Of a stretch of 64,000 nucleotides of DNA, positions 54,473 through 62,452 are shown one piece after another (the first letter of the stretch is position 1; each line of letters starts with the position of its first letter). A program made the position numbers and the translations under genes. Source of the DNA: Comamonas testosteroni (GTDB taxonomy: Bacteria; Pseudomonadota; Gammaproteobacteria; Burkholderiales; Burkholderiaceae_C); the NCBI RefSeq assembly GCF_000761245.1, contig NZ_AWOR01000043.1, forward strand, positions 62,001-126,000, given 5' to 3'. Under the pieces are notes generated by a model. The model was not told the origin of the DNA and did no database searches. It worked only from the letters and a program-made list of their open reading frames with translations.

Positions 54473-56449
54473 ATGACATCTGCACAGACCTTGCGCCAAC
54501 CTCTTCTGATTTCCCTGATCGCAGCCGCCGCCCTGGCCGCCTGTGGTGGCGGTGACAACAACACGAACAGCACCACCCCAGCGCCTGCCCCGGTTCCCGA
54601 GGTCCCTGCACCGGCTCCCGAACCCGAGAAGACGCCTGTCTCGCTCCTGCTTGAGAAGATCGGCAGCTATCAGTCGGGCATCTTTTTGCAGAGCGCCGCT
54701 GAAATTACGGCTTTCGATCCCGTCACCAAACGCGGCTTTGTGGTCAATGCCCAAAAAGGTGCGCTGGATGTGCTGGACATGAGCAACCCCGCTGCCCCGC
54801 GCATGCTGGCCAGCCTGGATGCCACCAAGCTCTCGCTGGGTGCGGGTGCCTCCATCAACAGCGTGGCTGTGCATGGCGGCCTGGTGGCTGCTGCCGTGCA
54901 GGCATCGGTCAAGACGGACAAGGGCATGGTCGTCATCTATGACGCCGACAAGCTCAGCGTGATCGCCGAAGTGCCCGTGGGCGCCCTGCCCGATATGCTG
55001 ACCTTCACCCCCGACGGCAAGACCATTCTGGTCGCCAACGAGGGCGAGCCCAGCGATGACTACCAGTTCGACCCCGAAGGCTCGATCAGCGTGATCGACG
55101 TGAGCACGCCTGCCAAGCCTGTGGCTCGCACTGCCGACTTCAAGGCCTTCAACAGCCAGAAGGCGCAGTTGCTGGCCAAGGGCGTGCGCATCTTCGGCCC
55201 GACCGCAGACGGCCAGGGAACGGCCGCCGTGGCCAACGACCTGGAGCCCGAATACATTGCCGTGGCCCCCGACGGCAAGACCGCCTGGGTGACGCTGCAG
55301 GAAAACAATGCGCTGGCGATTGTGGACATTGCCAGCGCCACCGTGACCGATGTGGTGGCGCTGGGCTACAAGGACCATGGCGCAGCCGGCAACGAGCTTG
55401 ACTTCGCCGACAGTGACGGCAAGAGCCCGATCATCGACATCACCCAGGCCCCCAACGTCTTCGGCATGTTCCAGCCGGACTCCATCGCCGCCTACAAGGC
55501 CGCCGACGGTGCAACCTATCTGGTCACAGCCAACGAAGGCGATGCACGTGCCTGGGGTGAAGGCAACAAGAGCTATTTCGGCACAGCCGCCGACAAGACG
55601 AGCGGCGCCCCGGCTGCGGCAGGCGATGTGACCAAGGGCTTTGTGGAAGAGTGGCGCATCAAGCATCTGGTGCACAAGGACGGTTTTATGCGCCGTGCGG
55701 GTGACGACCTGCCGGCCCACCTGGCTCAGCTGGCCAATGGCGCCTATCTGAATGGCGCCAACTTTGCCTGGTGCGGCGCGGCTGGCACGGATCCCAAGAC
55801 CTGCCGCGACGACGACAAACTGGGACGCCTCAAGGTCACCTGGACCATGGGCTACCAGAGCGACAGCAGCGGCAACCCCGTCAAGGACGGCAAGGGCTAC
55901 CTGACCTATGACAGGCTCTATGCCTATGGAGGTCGCTCCATCTCCATCTGGGATGCCAAGGGCAAGCAGGTCTGGGACTCTGGCGCAGCCTTCGAGAAAT
56001 TCCTCGCCAGCCCCGAATGCAAGCTGGGCTCCAAACGTGACATTGCCTGCGCCACCTACTTCAACACCGGTCATGACGAAACGGCCAGGCTCGATGCGCG
56101 CAGCAGCGCCAAGGGTCCCGAGCCCGAAGGGCTGACCGTGGGCCAGATCGGCACCAAGACCTTTGTCTTTGTGGGCCTGGAGCGCATGGGCGGCATTCTG
56201 GTGTTCGACATCACCGACCCCAAGGCACCCAAGCAGATCGACTATCTGAACACCCGCGAGAACTGGACGGCCAACTTTGACAGCAAGTCCGGCCTGGCCG
56301 GCACCGCACTCAGCAATGTGGGCGATCTGGGCCCCGAAGGCCTGCACTTCATTTCCGCCGCCAAGTCGCCCAACGGCAAGCCCCTGCTGATGGTGGGCAA
56401 CGAGGTCAGCGGAACCACGGCCGTCTACCAGCTCAATCTGCAATATTGA
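54473..56449 (+). CDS. Choice-of-anchor I family lipoprotein
   Basis: A 658-residue extracytoplasmic lipoprotein (lipobox LAACGGG at the end of a signal peptide), then a Pro/Ala/Glu linker and a beta-propeller-like choice-of-anchor I domain. Visible repeats are FTPDGKTILVANEGEPSDD, GSISVIDVS, EYIAVAPDGKTAWVTLQENNALAIVDI and YLVTANEGDAR. Such proteins are secreted or anchored outside and resemble the propeller part of alkaline phosphatase-associated proteins; no enzyme activity is proven. ATG 54473 is chosen because the signal peptide starts there, although no strong ribosome site is seen; an in-frame ATG at 54416 is an alternative. Followed by a terminator. Confidence 0.85.
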   Translation: MTSAQTLRQPLLISLIAAAALAACGGGDNNTNSTTPAPAPVPEVPAPAPEPEKTPVSLLLEKIGSYQSGIFLQSAAEITAFDPVTKRGFVVNAQKGALDVLDMSNPAAPRMLASLDATKLSLGAGASINSVAVHGGLVAAAVQASVKTDKGMVVIYDADKLSVIAEVPVGALPDMLTFTPDGKTILVANEGEPSDDYQFDPEGSISVIDVSTPAKPVARTADFKAFNSQKAQLLAKGVRIFGPTADGQGTAAVANDLEPEYIAVAPDGKTAWVTLQENNALAIVDIASATVTDVVALGYKDHGAAGNELDFADSDGKSPIIDITQAPNVFGMFQPDSIAAYKAADGATYLVTANEGDARAWGEGNKSYFGTAADKTSGAPAAAGDVTKGFVEEWRIKHLVHKDGFMRRAGDDLPAHLAQLANGAYLNGANFAWCGAAGTDPKTCRDDDKLGRLKVTWTMGYQSDSSGNPVKDGKGYLTYDRLYAYGGRSISIWDAKGKQVWDSGAAFEKFLASPECKLGSKRDIACATYFNTGHDETARLDARSSAKGPEPEGLTVGQIGTKTFVFVGLERMGGILVFDITDPKAPKQIDYLNTRENWTANFDSKSGLAGTALSNVGDLGPEGLHFISAAKSPNGKPLLMVGNEVSGTTAVYQLNLQY

Positions 56450-56480
56450 AACCTGCAGACAAGCAGTCGCTTTCATGCCA

Positions 56481-56504
56481 AGCCCCGTCCCCACGGGGCT
56501 TTTT
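56481..56504 (+). terminator. Intrinsic terminator
   Basis: AGCCCCGT at 56481-56488, loop CCCC, ACGGGGCT at 56493-56500, then TTTT. It follows the choice-of-anchor I gene. Confidence 0.88.
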
Positions 56505-56565
56505 GCTATTCAAATCAAGCAAAGACTGCGCCCAGGGTTTCTCAATTACGTAACAATAAGCGCCA

Positions 56566-56659
56566 GCGGTCGGTGTACCGCCTATGGGTTCCCATTCGCC
56601 GCAAGCCAAACGCTTGTGACCTACTAAACCGCCGTGTATCCGGACGGCGGTGGCTTTTT
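56566..56659 (+). promoter_or_regulatory. Structured leader with terminator-like hairpin before phnD
   Basis: Three consecutive hairpins (56566-56581, 56584-56595, 56601-56617) and a fourth, ACCGCCGT / ACGGCGGT at 56628-56651, followed by GGCTTTTTG. The fourth has the form of an intrinsic terminator and ends 14 bases before the phnD start, close to its GGAG site (56664-56667). The layout suggests attenuation or a riboswitch. I do not recognise a known riboswitch class. Confidence 0.45.
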
Positions 56660-56673
56660 GAACGGAGCACTTA

Positions 56674-57555
56674 ATGAAGCACTCTTTCGCTCGCCGCCAG
56701 GCGCTGCGCGGCTTGGCCGTGGCAGCTCTCGCTTCCTCCTCCTTGCTGTCCGCAGCCCATGCAGACACCCCTGCCGTGCTGCGCGTCTCGGCCATTCCCG
56801 ACGAGGCACCGACCGAGCTGCAGCGCAAGTTCAAGCCCCTGGGCGAATACCTCTCGCAAGCCACCGGCATCAAGGTGGTGTTCACCCCCGTGTCCGACTA
56901 CGCGGCCGTGGTCGAGTCCCTTGCCACCAAAAAGCTGGACCTGGCCTGGCTGGGCGGCTTCACCTATGTGCAGGCCAAGATTCGCACCAACGGCACAGCC
57001 ATCCCCATCGTGCAGCGGGCCGAGGATGCGGTGTTCACCAGCAAGTTCATCACGGCCGACCCCGCCATCAAGACGCTGGCCGACCTCAAGGGCAAGACCT
57101 TTGCCTTCGGCGCCCCTTCATCCACTTCGGGCAGCCTGATGCCGCGCTTCTTCCTGCAGCAAGACGGCCTGAACCCCGAAAAAGACTTCAAGACCGTGGC
57201 CTACTCGGGCGCGCATGATGCCACCGTGGCCTTTGTAGCCGCAGGCAAGGCCGAGGCCGGCGTACTCAACACTTCGGTGTGGGACAAGCTGGTCGAATCC
57301 AAGAAGGTGGACACCAGCAAGGTGCGTGTGTTCGCCACGACGCCCACCTACTTTGACTACAACTGGACGGTGCGCGGCGACCTGGACCCAGCCATCGTCA
57401 AGAAGCTGACCGCAGCCTTCCTGGCACTGGACCCCAGCAAGCCAGAGCACAAGGCCATCATGGACCTGCAGCGCGCCTCCAAGTTCATCGCCACCGACTC
57501 CAAGAACTACGACGGCATTGAAGCCGCCGCCAAGTCCGCCGGTCTGCTGAAGTAA
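56674..57555 (+). CDS. phnD: Phosphonate/phosphite-type ABC transporter substrate-binding protein
   Basis: A 293-residue periplasmic binding protein of the PhnD/PtxB family. Signal peptide with an RR pair (ARRQALRGL), cleavage near AHA-D. Family features: [36 protein letters not shown], and [14 protein letters not shown]. It captures a phosphonate, phosphite or similar oxyanion and delivers it to the PhnE-type permease encoded downstream. No C-P lyase or phosphonatase genes follow, so the ligand is open. GGAG precedes the start. The structured leader upstream may control it. Confidence 0.88.
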   Translation: MKHSFARRQALRGLAVAALASSSLLSAAHADTPAVLRVSAIPDEAPTELQRKFKPLGEYLSQATGIKVVFTPVSDYAAVVESLATKKLDLAWLGGFTYVQAKIRTNGTAIPIVQRAEDAVFTSKFITADPAIKTLADLKGKTFAFGAPSSTSGSLMPRFFLQQDGLNPEKDFKTVAYSGAHDATVAFVAAGKAEAGVLNTSVWDKLVESKKVDTSKVRVFATTPTYFDYNWTVRGDLDPAIVKKLTAAFLALDPSKPEHKAIMDLQRASKFIATDSKNYDGIEAAAKSAGLLK

Positions 57556-57573
57556 AAAATTCAGCTTTTTTGA

Positions 57574-57604
57574 CTGCCAACGCTTATGTATCAAGCGTTG
57601 GCAG
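57574..57604 (+). repeat. 12-bp inverted repeat between phnD and phnC
   Basis: CTGCCAACGCTT and its perfect complement AAGCGTTGGCAG separated by 7 bases. It lies between phnD and phnC and could stabilise the phnD message or act as a partial terminator, giving more binding protein than ATPase. Part of it resembles the interspersed repeat family seen at 41657 and 53074. Confidence 0.6.
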
Positions 57605-57629
57605 CTATTGTTTTCAGAATGTTCGTCTC

Positions 57630-58475
57630 ATGAGCTTCATGCTGGACGATGTGGGCCTGACCCACAGCAACGGCTTTACCGCCCTGTCCCATATCTCCTT
57701 GTCCGCCATACAGGGCGAGAGCATTGCGCTCATCGGGCCCTCGGGCGCCGGGAAGACTTCGCTGCTGAGCACCATCGGAACGGCCTATCTGCCCACGGCA
57801 GGCCGCATGCAGGTGCTGGGCCGGGCCGCGTCTGCGCAATCCGCCGCCCGCGATCTCAAGCCCCTGCGCAGCCGCATTGGCACCGTGCATCAGGCCGCGC
57901 CCATTCCGCTGCGCCAGCGCGTGGTCACGGCCGTGCTGGCCGGCAAGCTCGGCCAGTGGCCGCTGTGGAAGGCGCTGGCATCGCTGGCCTATCCGCAGGA
58001 CATCACGGGCGCACGCGAAGCCCTGGCCCGTGTGCAGCTCGAGGACAAGCTGTTTGCACGCTGCGACCAGCTCTCGGGCGGTCAGCTGCAGCGTGTGGGC
58101 ATTGCCCGCGTGCTCTACCAGCAGGCCGAGCTGATTCTGGCCGACGAGCCTGTCTCGGCACTGGACCCTGCACTCTCGCAGGCCACGGTGCAGTTGCTGG
58201 TGCGGGAAGCCGCCGCGCGCCAGGCCACGCTGGTTGCCAGCCTGCATGCCGTCGATCTGGCGCTGGCCAACTTTGCCCGCATCGTGGGCGTGCGCGATGG
58301 CCGCCTGGCCTTTGACCTGCCGGCCGCGCAGGTCAGCGATGCCCAGCTGCAAGCCCTCTATGCCCATGCCGATGGCAGCCCGGCCGATCTGCCCACGCTG
58401 CACAACCGCCTGGCTCCAGTCGCTCCTGCCGGCACGGCGGCGCCCGCCCCCATCCAGGTCAACGCATGCCGGTGA
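57630..58475 (+). CDS. phnC: ABC transporter ATP-binding protein, PhnC type
   Basis: A 281-residue ATPase of the importer. Walker [13 protein letters not shown] signature [11 protein letters not shown], Walker [14 protein letters not shown] and a switch His in SLHAVDLAL. Sequence is closest to PhnC-type ATPases. ATG 57630 begins at the conserved beta strand. It overlaps the permease gene by 10 bases, so they are co-translated. Confidence 0.9.
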   Translation: MSFMLDDVGLTHSNGFTALSHISLSAIQGESIALIGPSGAGKTSLLSTIGTAYLPTAGRMQVLGRAASAQSAARDLKPLRSRIGTVHQAAPIPLRQRVVTAVLAGKLGQWPLWKALASLAYPQDITGAREALARVQLEDKLFARCDQLSGGQLQRVGIARVLYQQAELILADEPVSALDPALSQATVQLLVREAAARQATLVASLHAVDLALANFARIVGVRDGRLAFDLPAAQVSDAQLQALYAHADGSPADLPTLHNRLAPVAPAGTAAPAPIQVNACR

Positions 58476-60040
58476 ACAGGGACACGCCAACTGCCGCGCC
58501 GCGCCGCGACCCCGCCGCACGCGGCCGTCTCGCCGCGCTGATCCTGGCCCTGGTCGTGCTCTGGCCCATGCTGCAGACCTCGGGCTTCTCGCTCAAGCCG
58601 CTGTTCGCTGCCGACAATCTCAAGGTCATAGGCGGCTTTCTCGCGCAATTTCTGCCGCCCGAAACCAGTGGGGAGTTCCTGGCATACCTGGGTCAGGCCA
58701 CGCTGGAGACCCTGGCCATCGCCACGGCCGGCATGGCGCTGGCCTTTGTGATTGCCGTGCCCATGGCCTATCTGTCCACGGGCGCGGCACGCGAGAGGGT
58801 CACACTCAACCCCATCGCCCGAAGCATGCTCACCATCTTGCGTGGCATTCCCGAGCTGGTGTGGGCTCTGGTATTTGTACGTGTCTTTGGCCTGGGCCCC
58901 GCAGCCGGCGTGTTGGCCCTAGGCCTGACCTATGGAGGCATGCTGGCCAAGGTCTATGCCGAAATTCTCGAATCCACCGATCCGGCGCCGGCCCGCGCCC
59001 TGCGCGCCTGCGGTGCCGGCCGCATCCAGGCTCTGCTCTATGGCCTGCTGCCCCAGGCCGCCAAGGAGCTGACCTCCTACACCGTCTATCGCTGGGAATG
59101 CGCAGTCCGCGCCTCGGTGGTCATGGGTTTTGTGGGTGCAGGAGGCCTGGGCCAGCTCATGGACCAGGCCATGAAGATGCTCAACGGCGGCGAAGCCGCC
59201 AGCATTTTGCTGGCCTTCATGCTGCTGGTGGCGGCAGCCGATCTGCTCTCCTGGTGGCTGCGTCGCGCACTCGACGCCGCGCCTGCCCCGCGCGCCTTGC
59301 CCTTCGGCTGGCGAACCGGCACATTTCTGCTGGCTGCCTGCGCGGCGCTATGGGCCAGTCTGCGGCTTCTGGATATTGATTTCTCGGCACTGTTCACGGC
59401 AGATGCAGCCGCCAGCATGGGCGACTTTGTACGCGGCTTTTTCCCGCCCGATCTGAGCCAGCCCTGGCTGCTCAAGGTGCTTCAAGGCATCTGGGAGACT
59501 CTGGCCATCTCCATCGTCGGCACCTTGCTGGCCGCGATCGGGGGCCTGCTGCTGGCCCTGCCGCGCTGGCGTGCGCCGTGGAATGTGGTGCTCAACGTGC
59601 TGCGCTCCGTGCCCGAGCTGGTCTGGGCCACGATCACCGCGCTGGCCGTGGGCCTGGGCCCGTTTGCCGGTGCTCTGGCCCTGGCCCTGCATACCACTGG
59701 TGTGCTGGGCCGCCTGTTTGCCGAGGCCTTGCAGAACACCCCGGCAGCTCCCGCGAATGCCCTCAAGCTCAGCGGCAGCAATCGCCTGCTGGCCTTTTTC
59801 TACGGCACCCTGCCCGGCGCAGCGCCGCAGCTGCTGGCATACACGCTGTACCGCTGGGAGATGAATATCCGCATGGCGGCGATTCTGGGCTTTGTGGGAG
59901 CTGGCGGGCTGGGCCAGCTGCTGTACTTCGAACTTTCGCTGTTCCACTATGCCCAGGCCAGCACCGTGATCATGGCCATGCTCTTGCTGAGTATTGCCGT
60001 GGACTGGAGCAGCGCCGGCTTGCGCCGTGCCATGCGTTGA
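58466..60040 (+). CDS. phnE: ABC permease, fused duplicated PhnE
   Basis: A 524-residue permease made of two PhnE-like halves in tandem, each with about six TM helices and the coupling-loop pattern: [14 protein letters not shown] in the first half and [14 protein letters not shown] in the second; also [14 protein letters not shown] and [14 protein letters not shown]. Most systems use a dimer of one PhnE; this fused form is one chain doing both. It overlaps phnC by 10 bases. A stem TGACGCGG / CCGCGTCA at 60047-60072 follows the stop without a T-run. Confidence 0.9.
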   Translation: MPVNRDTPTAAPRRDPAARGRLAALILALVVLWPMLQTSGFSLKPLFAADNLKVIGGFLAQFLPPETSGEFLAYLGQATLETLAIATAGMALAFVIAVPMAYLSTGAARERVTLNPIARSMLTILRGIPELVWALVFVRVFGLGPAAGVLALGLTYGGMLAKVYAEILESTDPAPARALRACGAGRIQALLYGLLPQAAKELTSYTVYRWECAVRASVVMGFVGAGGLGQLMDQAMKMLNGGEAASILLAFMLLVAAADLLSWWLRRALDAAPAPRALPFGWRTGTFLLAACAALWASLRLLDIDFSALFTADAAASMGDFVRGFFPPDLSQPWLLKVLQGIWETLAISIVGTLLAAIGGLLLALPRWRAPWNVVLNVLRSVPELVWATITALAVGLGPFAGALALALHTTGVLGRLFAEALQNTPAAPANALKLSGSNRLLAFFYGTLPGAAPQLLAYTLYRWEMNIRMAAILGFVGAGGLGQLLYFELSLFHYAQASTVIMAMLLLSIAVDWSSAGLRRAMR

Positions 60041-60235
60041 GGCGGTTGACGCGGCGCCCCGGCACCGCGTCAGCTTCACCCGCTCCTCCATCACATCCGC
60101 CGCACAGCCCCCAGATGAGCCAACGCTGCCAGCGATCCGGTCTGCATCCAGTTCTCCACGAGAGTTGAAACCTGAGTGCTTCAGCCACACCTGCTCCGCG
60201 CCGCGACTGATCGCACCACGTAGAGCGATGCTGCT

Positions 60236-60691
60236 TCACACGCCCAGAGGCAGATCGGCTTTTTTCAACGTGCGCAGCACAAAGCTGGACTGGCTGTGGC
60301 GTATGCCCTTGATCTTGTAGAGCTTCTCGCGCAGCAGGCGCTCGTAGTCGCGCGTGTCCTTGACGACGATACGCAACAGATAGTCGTACTCGCCCGATAC
60401 CAGATGCGCTTCCACGACTTCGGGAATGGTGGCCAGCACCTCGCCGAACTTTTCCAGCGTGTTGTCCGAATGGCTGTCCAGCGTGACCATCACCAGAACC
60501 GAATCGGCCAGTCCCAAAGCCTGGGGGTTCAGACGCACGGTATAGCCCTCGATCACGCCGGCCTCTTCCATCTTCTTGATGCGCGCCCAGCATGGCGATG
60601 CGCTCAGGCCCACGGCCGCGCCAATGTCCTGCAGGCTGGCGCGCGCATTGGCCTGCAAGGCAGCAAGAATCTTTTTATCCAAGGTGTCCAT
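60236..60691 (-). CDS. Lrp/AsnC-family transcriptional regulator
   Basis: A 151-residue regulator. N-terminal helix-turn-helix (LDKKILAALQANARASLQDIG, SASPCWARIKKMEEAGVIEGY) and the C-terminal RAM effector domain (VEAHLVSGEYDYLLRIVV). Lrp members sense amino acids and usually autoregulate. It starts at ATG 60691. A 17-bp palindrome at 60722-60738 in its promoter region is a probable operator. Its usual divergent target gene is not seen; only a very short transcription unit lies across from it. Confidence 0.92.
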   Translation of the reverse strand: MDTLDKKILAALQANARASLQDIGAAVGLSASPCWARIKKMEEAGVIEGYTVRLNPQALGLADSVLVMVTLDSHSDNTLEKFGEVLATIPEVVEAHLVSGEYDYLLRIVVKDTRDYERLLREKLYKIKGIRHSQSSFVLRTLKKADLPLGV

Positions 60692-60721
60692 ATTCTGGAA
60701 TTTACCGCAAAATAATCAAAA

Positions 60722-60738
60722 ACAGAAAATTTTTCTGT
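60722..60738. promoter_or_regulatory. Palindromic operator, probable Lrp site
   Basis: ACAGAAAA-T-TTTTCTGT is a perfect palindrome around a central T, 31 bases upstream of the Lrp-family gene start. Lrp proteins bind AT-rich palindromes of this kind. Confidence 0.55.
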
Positions 60739-60803
60739 AGCAGACCTATATTCACAGAATTTGAAGCAACATTTTCTGCAGCGCAACATGCACACTTGAG
60801 TCC

Positions 60804-60878
60804 ATGGAAGCACGTTTACCGACGCAGCAAAACCATTCAACATACCGCGCCGTTTACCGTCAGCATCCGGTTGGTTGA
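60804..60878 (+). CDS. Possible 24-residue ORF between Lrp operator and terminator
   Basis: An ATG at 60804 opens a frame of 24 codons (MEARLPTQQN... ending PVG) that stops at 60878, 18 bases before a very strong terminator. It may be a microprotein, a leader peptide, or the remains of a gene whose body was lost. No clear ribosome site is present. The upstream operator and downstream terminator show that something is transcribed here. Confidence 0.3.
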   Translation: MEARLPTQQNHSTYRAVYRQHPVG

Positions 60879-60895
60879 TCCGCAGCACGCACACG

Positions 60896-60941
60896 CAACA
60901 GGCCGCATCACTCAAGCACAGTGATGCGGCCTGTTGATTTT
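60896..60941 (+). terminator. Strong intrinsic terminator
   Basis: A 17-bp perfect stem (60896-60912 with 60920-60936) and a 7-base loop, followed by ATTTTTGG. It closes the short plus-strand unit that begins near the Lrp operator. Confidence 0.85.
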
Positions 60942-60981
60942 TGGACGGCTCCATCGCCTGGGCCATGAGCAGCTGCATGAA

Positions 60982-61013
60982 AAAACCCAGCCAGATTTCC
61001 ATCGGGCTGGGTT
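60982..61013 (-). terminator. Intrinsic terminator of the dehydrogenase operon
   Basis: AACCCAGCC at 60984-60992 and GGCTGGGTT at 61005-61013; on the minus strand it is followed by TTTTT. It is about 50 bases past the cytochrome c stop. Confidence 0.85.
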
Positions 61014-61062
61014 TTCGGGCGCCCGCCTGGTGCGCAAGACACCTGGCGGATGTTCGTGCTAT

Positions 61063-62442
61063 TTACTGGGCTCGCTGCGGAGCAGCTGCGGCCTGCACAT
61101 GCTTGCGCACCTTGCTGACCTGGCTTTCGCTCACATCCGAAGCCTGATTGCCCCAGCCCTTGCGCACAAAGCTGGCCAGTGCGGCGACTTCACCGTCGGT
61201 CAGGCGGTCGGCATAACCTTGCATCACCAGATGCATGGGGCGGCGATCCGTGGCGGGCGAAGAAGCGCCCTGCAGAATCACCGACACCAGGGGGCCGGCG
61301 TCCTTGCCCAGCACCATGGCATTGCCTTGCAGCTCGGGGAAGATCTCGGGCGCGCCCTTGCCGCTGACAAAGTGGCAGGCCGCGCAGTTGTCGAGATACA
61401 GGCGAGCGCCCAAGGGCATGTCGGCAGAGGCGGATTTCAGCAGCTTGGCCGTGGCCTCACCAGCTTCATCAGCCTTGGCAACCGCAGTGCTGCGCGGACC
61501 CGGTGTCACCACTTTTTCAGGGGCTGCATCTGCGCTCTGGCCATCCATGGTCTTGAGGAACCTGGCCATGGCGTTCAGGTCGGCGTCGCTCATGTACTGC
61601 ATGGAGTGCTCGACCACTAGCGCCATTTCGCCATTGGCCACCGCATGGGCGTTGCGGCCGGTTGCCAGATAGGCAGCCAGTTGCTCGGTGCTCCATTTCT
61701 GGGCACGCGCGTCCTTGCCGCGCAGCGCAGGAGCAGACCAGTCGTCCACCATGCCGCCCGTGAGGAAGCTGGAATCGGACAGGCGTGTGCCGTTTTGTGC
61801 CATGAAGGCAGTGCGGGGGCTGTGGCAGGCGGCGCAGTGACCTGCGCCTTCGACCAGATACTGACCGCGAATCTGCTGATCGTCACCGGCCATGGGCTTG
61901 AAGTCGGAATCACCCGACAGCGCCAGCCAGTTCCAGGCACGGATGCCAAAGCGCATATTGAACGGGAAGCTCAGGCTGGTGGCCTGCACCTCGTTCCTGA
62001 CGGGCTTCACCTCGGTCTGGATGTAGTCATACAGTGCGCGAATATCGCTTTCCTTCATGAAGCGATAGTTCTCGTAGGGCATGGCCGGATACAGCTGTTG
62101 GCCATGACCACCGATGCCGTCCACCATCGCAGCACGGAACTGGTCCAGAGTCCAGCTGCCGATGCCGGTTTCCTTGTCCGGCGTGATGTTGGAGGACCAG
62201 ATGGTGCCCATAGGGCTTTCAATGCCGCGACCGCCAGCCATGGGCTCGCCACCCTTGGCGGTGTGACAGGCCATGCAGTCACTGGCGCGCATGACATATT
62301 CGCCACGACCGGCTTCGGCCTTCCAGTCGGCGGCCAGCGCTTCATTCGCCGGTGTCGGCTTGAAAGGCACATAGATCAGCGCCAGCGCCGCCATAATGCC
62401 CAGAACGATCAGCGCAATCAGAATGCTGAGGATTTTCTTCAT
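61063..62442 (-). CDS. Triheme cytochrome c subunit of a membrane GMC dehydrogenase
   Basis: A 459-residue membrane-anchored cytochrome c. One N-terminal TM helix (ILIALIVLGIMAALALIY) and three heme sites, CMACH, CAACH and CAACH, the layout of the cytochrome subunit of gluconate 2-dehydrogenase, sorbitol or alcohol dehydrogenases. It takes electrons from the FAD subunit encoded just upstream (10-base gap) and passes them to ubiquinone or the respiratory chain. The substrate of the complex is unknown. Confidence 0.9.
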   Translation of the reverse strand: MKKILSILIALIVLGIMAALALIYVPFKPTPANEALAADWKAEAGRGEYVMRASDCMACHTAKGGEPMAGGRGIESPMGTIWSSNITPDKETGIGSWTLDQFRAAMVDGIGGHGQQLYPAMPYENYRFMKESDIRALYDYIQTEVKPVRNEVQATSLSFPFNMRFGIRAWNWLALSGDSDFKPMAGDDQQIRGQYLVEGAGHCAACHSPRTAFMAQNGTRLSDSSFLTGGMVDDWSAPALRGKDARAQKWSTEQLAAYLATGRNAHAVANGEMALVVEHSMQYMSDADLNAMARFLKTMDGQSADAAPEKVVTPGPRSTAVAKADEAGEATAKLLKSASADMPLGARLYLDNCAACHFVSGKGAPEIFPELQGNAMVLGKDAGPLVSVILQGASSPATDRRPMHLVMQGYADRLTDGEVAALASFVRKGWGNQASDVSESQVSKVRKHVQAAAAPQRAQ

Positions 62443-62452
62443 GTCTTGCTCC

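Noticed and set aside
54470-56494. Minus-strand open frame of about 670 residues antisense to the choice-of-anchor I gene
   Set aside because: Opposite a gene with signal peptide and domain; composition is a shadow pattern.
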